From UBA1351 sp964563505 (GTDB lineage: Bacteria; Bacillota; Clostridia; Lachnospirales; Vallitaleaceae), in NCBI GenBank assembly GCA_964563505.1, contig CAZLXW010000009.1:1-64000 (forward strand): a stretch of 64,000 nucleotides of DNA. Direction: 5' to 3'. Below the pieces are notes generated by a model that ran no database searches, was not told the origin of the DNA, and saw nothing but the letters and a program-made list of their open reading frames with translations. Within the stretch, counting starts at the first letter, position 1. The number at the start of each line of letters is the position of its first letter. This document shows positions 1-6,851 of this stretch, one piece after another. The translations under genes and the position numbers were made by a program.

Positions 1-19
1 ACGACTTTATTCGGAGATG

Positions 20-76
20 AAAAAAAAGAGATTTTGTAGCTGCAAAGATATTTGCATTTACAAAATCTCTTTTTTT
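20..76 (+). terminator. Rho-independent terminator of the gene upstream of the window
   Basis: An A-rich left arm (20-38) pairs perfectly with a right arm ending in a run of Ts (59-76), and a second stem (TGCAAA at 41-46, TTTGCA at 51-56) sits inside it. The A-run on one side and T-run on the other make it able to act in both directions. The coding end of the upstream gene lies in or just before it, but two frames are open there, so I do not call that gene. Confidence 0.85.
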
Positions 77-102
77 GCTCTAAATTTACTTTGTGATATA
101 AT
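75..102 (+). promoter_or_regulatory. Promoter with extended -10 for the lipoprotein gene
   Basis: TGATATAAT at 94-102 is a perfect extended -10 (TGnTATAAT). The -35 (TTGCTC at 75-80, 16-bp spacer) is weak and overlaps the T-tract of the preceding terminator. The transcript would start near 109, just before the GAGGAGG ribosome binding site at 113-119. Confidence 0.65.
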
Positions 103-128
103 GAATATATTAGAGGAGGCGAAGTAAA

Positions 129-1247
129 ATGAAAAACAAGATAACTATACATATATTATTCATGTTAGCAGTAATGCTTTTTGTAGCATGTAGTCCAGCA
201 GAAGAGGAAGTAACAGACCCAATTGTTGAAGATACTCAAGAAGATACTCAAGAAGATACTCAAGAAGATACTCAAGAAGATATGCAAGAGGAAGAACCAG
301 CGGAAGCTAGTATGGAAGTGCAGGATATTCAGACATATGAAAATATTTTCATGACGGATTGGTTGGAAGATAATCAGGTGATTGCACTTAAAGAAAATGA
401 AGAACTAGACACATTAACCTTAGAAGAATTATCTGAACAGCATCCTACAAGTATCTATGGATTTGATGTTGAATCTGAAGATATGACCTTGATTCTAGGC
501 AAGGAAAATGTGAATTTAGGAGATGCAAAAATTTCACCTAATCGTACATATTTGTTATACAGCGAGTATACATTAGGTGATCCGGCCTATTATATTCATA
601 ATCTAAATAGTGAAGAATTCTTCTCGCTTTCAGGCGATCCGATTGGCGGAGCAATGAGCGCCAAGTGGGTTGAAGGAAATGAAGTCATAGGTACAGCATA
701 TGCGGGAGGCCTTTTTAGAGCAGACATTAGAGGAGAAGTACATCTAGTAGAAGAAATAACGGAAGAGATGATTTATTTAATCGAAAAAATGGACAATACT
801 ATCTTTTATAATACCGGGAATAATCCATCGTTAATAGCGTATAACCTTGAGACACAAGAGAGTATTAGTCTGCCGTTTAATGATGTGCGTGATATGATTG
901 CATCTCCATCAGGTGAACACTTATTGATTGTTGGTGGAAGTGATACAGGTGTGATTCTTTATCTTTATGATAGTATAGAAGAAACACAAATGACACTTGC
1001 TGAAGGCGCATCGATTAGTGGTATTTCCGTGTCAACATCCGGACGTAGGATTGCATATGTATTAACACCAGAAGATGCTGTGGAAGGTACATTATTTGTA
1101 CAGGATTTAGCCTTAGATGCAAAGGAAGAAATAGCTGATGGCATTAACTATGGAACAACGTCCTGGAGTCCATCAGAAAATCAATTGATTTACACATCTT
1201 ATGATGGAGAAAATACAAACAGTAGTATTGTAACATTTGCTGAATGA
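129..1247 (+). CDS. Lipoprotein with DTQE tandem repeat and beta-propeller-like body
   Basis: This is a 372-residue secreted lipoprotein of unknown function. A lipobox (LFVAC, Cys21) follows a short hydrophobic signal. Residues about 35-54 are an acidic linker made of repeated DTQE units. The body from about residue 65 has recurring short strands of the type found in TolB/WD40-like propellers (for example RRIAYVL, ENQLIYTS), so a sensor or scaffold role on the outer face of the membrane is plausible. It is a single-gene unit with its own promoter and converges on the UPF0178 gene 9 bp downstream. GAGGAGG at 113-119 supports the start. No catalytic motif is visible. The propeller assignment is inference from strand periodicity. 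Confidence 0.75.
   Translation: MKNKITIHILFMLAVMLFVACSPAEEEVTDPIVEDTQEDTQEDTQEDTQEDMQEEEPAEASMEVQDIQTYENIFMTDWLEDNQVIALKENEELDTLTLEELSEQHPTSIYGFDVESEDMTLILGKENVNLGDAKISPNRTYLLYSEYTLGDPAYYIHNLNSEEFFSLSGDPIGGAMSAKWVEGNEVIGTAYAGGLFRADIRGEVHLVEEITEEMIYLIEKMDNTIFYNTGNNPSLIAYNLETQESISLPFNDVRDMIASPSGEHLLIVGGSDTGVILYLYDSIEETQMTLAEGASISGISVSTSGRRIAYVLTPEDAVEGTLFVQDLALDAKEEIADGINYGTTSWSPSENQLIYTSYDGENTNSSIVTFAE
231..290 (+). repeat. 12-bp in-frame tandem repeat (GATACTCAAGAA)
   Basis: Four exact copies of GATACTCAAGAA (231-278) are followed by one degenerate copy (279-290). The period is a multiple of three, so gain or loss of units lengthens or shortens the DTQE linker of the lipoprotein without shifting the frame. 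Confidence 0.95.
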
Positions 1248-1256
1248 AATAATTAC

Positions 1257-1694
1257 TTAGTTCACGTCTAGAATGAGTTTTTCCAGCTGATGAGTAAAGT
1301 TGAGATTGTCATGGACCGTTCTTTTCTTATGGCGGGGACCACGCAAGCCTGCTTGTCTGGATTTTTGACTAAGATGTCGCTCAAACATAAGAAGGTCGAT
1401 ATTGTCATGATGAATGCGTTTACCGGAAGGGTGAAGAACATGACCACCACGTCCAAGGGCTAGTGAAGCAACGCCATAATCAGCAGTAATAATAATGTCT
1501 CCAATTTCCATAGCACCGATTAAGGCAAAGTCAACAGAATCACGACCTTGATCGATGATATGGATTTTTGCTTTATATTGGCTTAATTCATGATTAATAT
1601 CAGCAAAAAAATGGACTTCGAGGTTATTTTTTGTAGCGAGAGTAATAATTGCTTCTTTAACCGGACAAGCATCGGCATCAACAAGTATTCGCAT
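1257..1694 (-). CDS. UPF0178 / YaiI-YqxD family protein (DUF188)
   Basis: The 145-residue protein begins with the family signature ILVDADACPVK (Asp6, Asp8, Cys10) and carries a second acidic patch (IIITADYGVA), followed by a histidine- and arginine-rich C-terminus (GKRIHHDNID, GPRHKKR). These are typical of the UPF0178 family, which has a PIN-like fold and is suspected but not proven to be a nuclease. Length matches the family (about 145-155). It is the last gene of a minus-strand operon (flavodoxin, TetR, this gene) and begins 2 bp after the TetR stop codon, so it is co-transcribed. Its link to the flavodoxin is unknown. Confidence 0.9.
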   Translation of the reverse strand: MRILVDADACPVKEAIITLATKNNLEVHFFADINHELSQYKAKIHIIDQGRDSVDFALIGAMEIGDIIITADYGVASLALGRGGHVLHPSGKRIHHDNIDLLMFERHLSQKSRQAGLRGPRHKKRTVHDNLNFTHQLEKLILDVN

Positions 1695-1696
1695 AG

Positions 1697-2287
1697 TTAG
1701 CTCCTTTGTATAAGTAATTGAATTTCTTCCTTTAATAAATGAACCAAGGCATCAATATTTTGTTCATGACGTTTGTGCATTAAAAAAAGAAGTTTTCCAT
1801 GTACAGATGCAATCATAAGTTGATGAATTATATCAATTTTACTATTGTCGAATTGATGTTCAACTGCACATCGTTCAAGTTGTTCATATAAAAGCAGGCC
1901 GACGGAAAGTGAATTTGCATTTGTAGTCATTGCCTGAGGATAGTCCCCTAATTCTTCAATAAAAACAGCATGAAAAATATGCGGTTGCTTAGCAAAAAAA
2001 CGAAAATAGTGCTCTGTATGCAATAAAATGGTGTCTAAACATGACAGCTTTGAGGTGTCTATATCAAGTAATTGTTTGTAACAATCATTAAGATAATCAA
2101 AAGCACAATAGGCAATTAGTTCTCTCATATCTTTAAAATAATTATATAAAGTGGCATAGGAATACCCTGCACGTTCACCAACTTTTCTAGCGCTTAATCC
2201 AGAAGTACCTTCTTCTTCTATAATTGATTTGGCCGCATGAACAAAAAAACCAAGAGTACGGGCTCTTTGTAGCTCTTTATTCGTCAT
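1697..2287 (-). CDS. TetR/AcrR family transcriptional regulator
   Basis: This 196-residue regulator has an N-terminal helix-turn-helix (residues about 25-50; GLSARKVGERAGYSYATLYNYF, with the YxYF end typical of TetR). A C-terminal helical ligand domain follows (about 60-196). Its ATG overlaps the last 11 nt of the flavodoxin gene, so the two are translationally coupled. The operon promoter carries an inverted repeat and a direct repeat at the predicted transcription start (2843-2868), so this protein probably represses its own operon. The ligand cannot be told from the sequence. Confidence 0.92.
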   Translation of the reverse strand: MTNKELQRARTLGFFVHAAKSIIEEEGTSGLSARKVGERAGYSYATLYNYFKDMRELIAYCAFDYLNDCYKQLLDIDTSKLSCLDTILLHTEHYFRFFAKQPHIFHAVFIEELGDYPQAMTTNANSLSVGLLLYEQLERCAVEHQFDNSKIDIIHQLMIASVHGKLLFLMHKRHEQNIDALVHLLKEEIQLLIQRS

Positions 2288-2822
2288 GATAAGTCACTTC
2301 TTTATAATAGGAAATAAGTGGTTCAATAAAACGCTCATTGGAAACATCAAGTGGGCGATCAAATGCAGCCAACATGCCACGCTCATCAGCAGTACGTTCG
2401 TCTTCAGGCTTTTTTTGAATCGTTTTCTTCATGATATTCATGAGAAACTTATCAAAAAAATTCAGCTTATTGTAATTAAAACCACCACGCATATAAAACA
2501 GTTTAGCATGTTTTTGCAATTCAGGTGATAGGTTATGTTCCGTTAGGGTGGCAACGAGGCCGTCAGAAGGTGGAGTTGTACCAACGGCAAAAATAAGAAG
2601 TTCTTTGTTTAGATTAAAATTCATCTGACTAAGCATTTTCTTTAACCCTAAAATACCCGAAGCATATAAACTTCCACCATAGATTACATAGTCGTAGCTA
2701 GTTAAATCAATGTTTTTAGCTGCCTTATATTCTAAGCATTGGCAAGAAAGTTCTTTTGAAATAAGTTGTGCGTATTTTTCTGTGAAACCTGTTTTAGATC
2801 GATAAATGACGATTGTCTTCAT
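2277..2822 (-). CDS. Flavodoxin-like protein (HemG/Flavodoxin_5 type)
   Basis: The 181-residue protein starts MKTIVIYRSKTGFTEKYA, whose SKTGFT segment is the FMN phosphate-binding loop of short-chain flavodoxins. A second conserved segment (YDYVIYGGSLYASG) binds the isoalloxazine ring, and AVGTTPP follows. The type resembles Flavodoxin_5, the domain of menaquinone-dependent protoporphyrinogen oxidase HemG, but heme synthesis genes are absent here and a general electron-transfer role is equally possible. I chose the ATG at 2822 because GGAGGT lies 3 nt before it on the minus strand; an open frame extending to 2951 runs through the promoter and has no binding site. First gene of the TetR operon. 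Confidence 0.85.
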   Translation of the reverse strand: MKTIVIYRSKTGFTEKYAQLISKELSCQCLEYKAAKNIDLTSYDYVIYGGSLYASGILGLKKMLSQMNFNLNKELLIFAVGTTPPSDGLVATLTEHNLSPELQKHAKLFYMRGGFNYNKLNFFDKFLMNIMKKTIQKKPEDERTADERGMLAAFDRPLDVSNERFIEPLISYYKEVTYHDE

Positions 2823-2842
2823 AATACCTCCATAAATTACTA

Positions 2843-2868
2843 GTGTTAATAATATTAACGGTGTTAAT
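2843..2868. promoter_or_regulatory. Probable TetR operator
   Basis: GTTAATAATATTAAC at 2845-2859 is a perfect 15-bp inverted repeat, and GTGTTAAT occurs as an 18-bp-spaced direct repeat (2843-2850 and 2861-2868). The block lies immediately downstream of the minus-strand -10 box, at the expected transcription start of the flavodoxin/TetR operon. This is the normal place for an autorepressor site; binding by the encoded TetR is inference. Confidence 0.6.
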
Positions 2869-2871
2869 GCC

Positions 2872-2900
2872 ATAATATATAAATTGTTTGTATCTGTCAA
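2872..2900 (-). promoter_or_regulatory. Promoter of the flavodoxin/TetR/UPF0178 operon
   Basis: On the minus strand, TTGACA (complement of 2895-2900) and TATTAT (complement of 2872-2877) are separated by 17 bp, a near-consensus sigma-A promoter. Confidence 0.75.
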
Positions 2901-2908
2901 GCAAAATA

Positions 2909-2937
2909 TTGACATTATCTTGACAAAAAGGTATGAT
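2909..2937 (+). promoter_or_regulatory. Promoter of the sppA operon
   Basis: TTGACA (2909-2914), a 17-bp spacer and TATGAT (2932-2937) form a near-consensus sigma-A promoter facing sppA, back-to-back with the minus-strand promoter. The leader is about 45 nt. Confidence 0.75.
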
Positions 2938-2990
2938 ACTCCCTGTGACATACAAAGTCAAATATAGAGAATAAGTAAAAGGAGTGTATT

Positions 2991-4004
2991 ATGAATAGTA
3001 AGAGATGGATTGCGGTAGGATTATCACTTGTAGTATTTTTCTCGTCATTAGTTATATCTTTTGTAGGAAAAATACTGACTCAAGATGTTGATACAAGATC
3101 TTTTTGGGAAGAATTCATGAGTGATGCGATTAGCGAAACGATTGTGCGTGAAGGTAGTTTTGATGAACGCATTGCTGTTTTTAACGTGCGTGGGATGATT
3201 ATGAATATGGAAGAAAGTTATTTTAGCGTTCCTCAATATAATCATCAACGCATTTTAGAATCTCTTGATACGGTGAAAAATGACGATACGATTAAAGGAA
3301 TTATTCTTCGAATTGATAGCCCGGGTGGTGGTGTTTATGAAAGCGCTGAATTAAGTGATAAAATTCGTGAAGTCAAGAAGGTCCGCGATATTCCGATTTA
3401 TGTCGTTATGGAAAGTATGGCAGCAAGTGGTGGTTATTATATTGCGGCATATGCAGATCAAATCTATGCAAGTAATGAAACGATTACAGGTTCAATCGGT
3501 GTCATTATGTCAGGGATGAATTTTGCAGGATTGATGGATAAGTTAGGTGTTGAAGACATGACCATTAAAAGTGGTGAAATGAAAGATGTCGGATCGTCAA
3601 CTCGGGAGCTTACAGATAAAGATTATGAAATTTTACAAGGTTTAGTGGACAGTATGTATGAACGTTTTGTTGATGTTGTATCCGAAGGAAGGGGCATGGA
3701 GCGCGAGGATGTCTATGAACTTGCAGACGGTAGGATTTATGACGGAGTTCAAGCACAAAAAAACGGCCTTGTTGATCAAATTGGTTATTATGAAGAAGCC
3801 TTAGAAGAATTTGAGACTGCATATGGTTTAGAAAATGCCCAGATTATTACATATGACCAAGCTGAATTAGACATATTTGGTCAATTGTTCATGAAAACTT
3901 CAAAGCTTAAGAGTTTTGGACAAGAGATTAACTTGGGGAATATTGAGCTGCCGGCAACATGGAAAGAACAATCAGGATTTATGTATTTGTATAGGGGGTA
4001 TTAG
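2991..4004 (+). CDS. sppA: Signal peptide peptidase SppA
   Basis: This 337-residue membrane-anchored serine protease degrades signal peptides left in the membrane. One N-terminal membrane segment (about residues 7-27) is followed by an S49-family catalytic domain. MAASGGYY carries the nucleophile Ser146 and IKSGEMKD carries the general base Lys198; the pair is spaced 52 residues apart, as in the Bacillus subtilis enzyme. The glycine-rich RIDSPGGG segment (about 107-114) is also conserved. An AGGAG site precedes the ATG. The RDD gene starts 1 bp after the stop, so sppA, the RDD protein and the MIF-like protein form one transcription unit. Confidence 0.95.
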   Translation: MNSKRWIAVGLSLVVFFSSLVISFVGKILTQDVDTRSFWEEFMSDAISETIVREGSFDERIAVFNVRGMIMNMEESYFSVPQYNHQRILESLDTVKNDDTIKGIILRIDSPGGGVYESAELSDKIREVKKVRDIPIYVVMESMAASGGYYIAAYADQIYASNETITGSIGVIMSGMNFAGLMDKLGVEDMTIKSGEMKDVGSSTRELTDKDYEILQGLVDSMYERFVDVVSEGRGMEREDVYELADGRIYDGVQAQKNGLVDQIGYYEEALEEFETAYGLENAQIITYDQAELDIFGQLFMKTSKLKSFGQEINLGNIELPATWKEQSGFMYLYRGY

Positions 4005-4005
4005 G

Positions 4006-4485
4006 ATGGAAAGATATCATCAGTATCCACAACTAATTTATGCCGGTTTTTGGATGCGTTTTTTTGCCTACGGTCTAGACATAATTATCATTGCTAGCCT
4101 TCAACGTATAGTATTGTTTTTTCTTGCGGATGGAGGAATAAAAAACGTCCTTAGTTTAGGGATCTATTTGCTTTATTTTGTTTTGATGACGAAGTTAAAT
4201 CAAGGTCAAACATTAGGAAAAATGGCTTTTGGACTTCGTGTTGTCAGTTTTAATGAAGAGCATCTGTCGTGGACGACGGTGGTAGTACGTGAACTATTTG
4301 GTCGCTATTTGCAAAAAATATTTTTGATAATGTATATTTTGATTGTTTTTACGCCCAAAAAACAACATATTATCGATTTGCTCGTTGATACGACTGTTAT
4401 TGTGGACAATAATTTGTTATTATATAAAGAGATACCATTGACGAAGCAAAAAGAATTAGAAGGAGGAGACTATGCCGTTTATTGA
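4006..4485 (+). CDS. RDD family membrane protein
   Basis: This 159-residue integral membrane protein has the RDD arrangement: Arg in GFWMRFFAYGLD near the first membrane segment, with acidic residues in the first and last segments (GLDIIII, HIIDLLVD). About three hydrophobic segments are visible (roughly 12-40, 45-62, 108-125) and TLGKMAFGLRVV between them is characteristic of the family. Some RDD proteins act in ion exchange, but function here is unknown. The ATG at 4006 follows the sppA stop after one base; a longer open frame reading back into sppA is not supported. The downstream MIF-like gene overlaps its end by 14 bp. Confidence 0.85.
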   Translation: MERYHQYPQLIYAGFWMRFFAYGLDIIIIASLQRIVLFFLADGGIKNVLSLGIYLLYFVLMTKLNQGQTLGKMAFGLRVVSFNEEHLSWTTVVVRELFGRYLQKIFLIMYILIVFTPKKQHIIDLLVDTTVIVDNNLLLYKEIPLTKQKELEGGDYAVY

Positions 4486-4822
4486 TATGCAATTAAGTAA
4501 AAAATTGGATTATGCCGAAAAACAAAAATTACAAACTGTGGCAACAGAGATTGTCGCAGAAGCGATGGGAAAGCCAGCAGGAGCAGTTATGGTTAGCGTA
4601 CACGATGGCTGTGACCTTTATATGGGTGGTGATGTGCTAATCTCCGGATTATATATGGAAATTCGTGCTTTTGGACCCTCTGAATCTTCGGTTAAAGAGA
4701 CAATGACCATGGAACTTAATATGGCCATTAAATCATTGCTTCAAATATCTGAACAACATATATACATTACGTTTGAAGATAAGATGCAATGGGGATTTAA
4801 AGGTGGATACTTAGAAAAATAA
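4472..4822 (+). CDS. MIF / phenylpyruvate tautomerase-like protein
   Basis: The 116-residue protein has the length and layout of the MIF branch of the tautomerase superfamily. It begins MPFID, so Pro2 becomes the catalytic N-terminal proline after Met removal. GKPAGAVMVSV matches the region carrying the conserved active-site Lys (Lys34 here), and IYITFEDKMQWGF matches the C-terminal strand of MIF. A keto-enol tautomerase or a moonlighting protein are both possible. It lacks a signal peptide and is therefore cytoplasmic. It overlaps the RDD gene by 14 bp and has a GGAGGAG binding site inside that gene. Confidence 0.8.
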   Translation: MPFIDMQLSKKLDYAEKQKLQTVATEIVAEAMGKPAGAVMVSVHDGCDLYMGGDVLISGLYMEIRAFGPSESSVKETMTMELNMAIKSLLQISEQHIYITFEDKMQWGFKGGYLEK

Positions 4823-4830
4823 GGTGGAAG

Positions 4831-4859
4831 TTGACAAAAGCACTTTTTTCGGTTAAACT
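4831..4859 (+). promoter_or_regulatory. Candidate promoter upstream of the chemoreceptor gene
   Basis: TTGACA (4831-4836), a 17-bp spacer and TAAACT (4854-4859) fit a sigma-A promoter. A hairpin with a T-run lies just downstream, so the promoter would need read-through to express the receptor. Its use is uncertain. Confidence 0.4.
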
Positions 4860-4872
4860 TTTATCATTAAGC

Positions 4873-4902
4873 AAAGGCGCTCATAATATATGGGCGCTTT
4901 TT
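4873..4902 (+). terminator. Stem-loop terminator after the MIF-like gene
   Basis: AAAGGCGCTC (4873-4882) pairs with GGGCGCTTTT (4892-4901) using two G-U pairs, followed by T residues. It most likely ends the sppA-RDD-MIF transcript. Confidence 0.7.
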
Positions 4903-4921
4903 GTGTTTTCGGAGGTGGGCA

Positions 4922-6397
4922 ATGCGAAAAAAACAGATGCAATTATTGGAAAAGTTTACAGAAGATATCGTACAAGGGCATTTAATTGAAGCAGGTCAAA
5001 TCGAGGGGGTTGACAAGCAAAAATCAAGTGTTTTTGCAAATGTTGTTTCAATGAAAAACCAAATAGTAGCACTTGAATTTGAAATTCAGGTCGTAGCAAG
5101 CCAAATTCAAAAATCGGTCGAAAAGATGAGCCGAGTTTTTTCAGAACAAATGCACTTAGTGGATCAGACATATACGAGCTCCCACAGACTCATTGATGCA
5201 AATGATAATAATATTGAGCAAGTGGATTATGCTGTTGGATTTTCAAAACAATTGTTAAGCGAAACAGAAGAACTCATTCAGTCCAACAAGCGATTAATGG
5301 GATCAATGTACCAATCTCAAGACGTCATTGGAAAGCAATTAAAGTCATTAAATGATACGATTCAATTAATTATCGGAATTGAAGAATCAAATAGAACTTC
5401 GGTAAACTCAATATCATCTCTTTCAAAATCAGCAGGAAAAATTGAATCAATCTTTGATACAGTTCAAGATTTTTACAAACAGACGGAATTATTGGCCCTC
5501 AATGCGTCTATAGAATCAGCAAGAGCCGGTGATGCAGGCAAAGGATTTGCGGTTGTTGCCACCGAGATACAAAATTTGGCGAGAAAAAGCTCGGAATCGA
5601 CAGCGGATATAAAAAACATAATGAAAGAAATCAATGATAGTATAGGATATGTGGTTGATGCTTCAGAAAAGACATCAACGACCATTCAACAAACTGTCAA
5701 TAATTCAGAACAGTTAGAAGAGGATTTAACAACATTAACACAAACAATAGAAGAACAAAGTCATGATATGCAAGTCATGGAAGACACACTAACGCGGAAT
5801 GTCAGTAGTATTAATCAATTAGCAGATACCATACATTCTATTCGAACTTCGTCAGAGCGTTTACATGATGAAGTCGGCGAGATGGAACTGATTATTCAAA
5901 AACAATATGCGTTTTCGAAAGAGGTTGAACAATCCAAAAAAGATATATCAGATGCTTCAGAGACCATGGATATAATGACGCAGAAAGTTTCAGATAATCT
6001 GATGGACTATTATTTAAAAAAAATCGAAAAGCAAACATGTGAAATCATGAAAACGCTTGAGTTGATTATTATTAAGTATGATGCGATTGGAATGGATCGC
6101 CCGATGGAACATCAAAAAATATTGGATGGATTAGTTCAAGAGATGGAAGAAATTGAGGCCGTTTGGAGCAACCGTATAGATGGAAGTTTTATTCATTCGA
6201 ATCCTCCAAATGGTATTCAAAATGCAAATACAAGAGCGTGGTTTCAAGAAGCTAAAAAAGGAACATCTCATGTCTCTGACGTGTATATTTCTGCGATTTC
6301 CAAACGGCCTTGTGTAACCATTAGCGTCCCTATATTTGATCAAGATAAAAAAGTTTCGACTATTTTGGGTGTGGATATAACGTGTTTGCTTACATAA
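4922..6397 (+). CDS. Soluble methyl-accepting chemotaxis protein with C-terminal Cache-like domain
   Basis: This 491-residue receptor has no membrane segment. The N-terminal two thirds is long coiled coil; the signalling tip around residues 190-226 reads LLALNASIESARAGDAGKGF and VVATEIQNLARKSSEST, which is the CheA/CheW-binding hairpin. After the coiled coil, residues about 365-491 resemble one module of a Cache (PDC) sensor: AVWSNRIDGSFIHSNPP, ARAWFQEAKKG-like text, and SVPIFDQDKKVSTILGVDI. In most receptors such a sensor is extracellular and N-terminal, so the order is inverted. GGAGGTG at 4911-4917 supports the ATG at 4922. It probably senses a cytoplasmic ligand and feeds the chemotaxis array. 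No other chemotaxis gene is in the window. Confidence 0.88.
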   Translation: MRKKQMQLLEKFTEDIVQGHLIEAGQIEGVDKQKSSVFANVVSMKNQIVALEFEIQVVASQIQKSVEKMSRVFSEQMHLVDQTYTSSHRLIDANDNNIEQVDYAVGFSKQLLSETEELIQSNKRLMGSMYQSQDVIGKQLKSLNDTIQLIIGIEESNRTSVNSISSLSKSAGKIESIFDTVQDFYKQTELLALNASIESARAGDAGKGFAVVATEIQNLARKSSESTADIKNIMKEINDSIGYVVDASEKTSTTIQQTVNNSEQLEEDLTTLTQTIEEQSHDMQVMEDTLTRNVSSINQLADTIHSIRTSSERLHDEVGEMELIIQKQYAFSKEVEQSKKDISDASETMDIMTQKVSDNLMDYYLKKIEKQTCEIMKTLELIIIKYDAIGMDRPMEHQKILDGLVQEMEEIEAVWSNRIDGSFIHSNPPNGIQNANTRAWFQEAKKGTSHVSDVYISAISKRPCVTISVPIFDQDKKVSTILGVDITCLLT

Positions 6398-6399
6398 AA

Positions 6400-6430
6400 T
6401 TTCCGTGATATACTTAAAATAAAACGGAAA
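6400..6430. promoter_or_regulatory. Inverted repeat spanning an extended -10 upstream of yjbQ
   Basis: TTTCCGT (6400-6406) and ACGGAAA (6424-6430) are perfect 7-bp arms. Between them lies TGATATACT (6406-6414), an extended -10. The right arm is adjacent to the GGAAAGGA ribosome binding site. The element could be an operator or a translation-controlling hairpin. Confidence 0.5.
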
Positions 6431-6441
6431 GGAATGAGAGT

Positions 6442-6834
6442 ATGACCAAACAATTTAGTATCAAAACGGAACGTGAACAATTTTATGACATTACCAATCA
6501 AGTTCAAACAACTGTTGCTGAATCCAATATATCTGAAGGAATTTGTACCATTTATTGCCCGCATACAACAGCAGGCATTACGATTAATGAGAATGCAGAT
6601 TCAGATGTAGTCAAAGATTTATTGCTTGGATTAGAGAAAGCATTTCCGGACCGATCGGAGTTTCGACATATGGAAGGCAATTCATCTGCGCATTTAAAAT
6701 CCAGTTGTATCGGTGCGAGTGAAACTGTGATTATCCATAAAGGAAAACTTATATTAGGCAAGTGGCAAGGAATCTATTTTTGCGAATTTGATGGCCCAAG
6801 GCATAGAGAATATTATATTCATATTCAAGAATAA
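6442..6834 (+). CDS. YjbQ family protein (UPF0047)
   Basis: This 130-residue protein shows all marks of the YjbQ/UPF0047 family: CPHTTAGITINENAD (residues about 38-52), HMEGNSSAHLKSS (about 74-86) with the conserved histidines, and the C-terminal GKWQGIYFCEFDGPR. Some members have weak thiamin phosphate synthase activity in vivo; the true substrate is unknown. The length is typical (about 130-140). It is followed after 17 bp by a LacI regulator, with which it is probably co-transcribed. Nothing else in the window belongs to thiamin synthesis. Confidence 0.9.
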   Translation: MTKQFSIKTEREQFYDITNQVQTTVAESNISEGICTIYCPHTTAGITINENADSDVVKDLLLGLEKAFPDRSEFRHMEGNSSAHLKSSCIGASETVIIHKGKLILGKWQGIYFCEFDGPRHREYYIHIQE

Positions 6835-6851
6835 TATACAAGGTGGTTATA

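Noticed and set aside
1..39. C-terminal end of an upstream gene
   Set aside because: Two frames are open into the window (stops at 16-18 and 37-39) and neither tail is recognisable, so no gene can be called.
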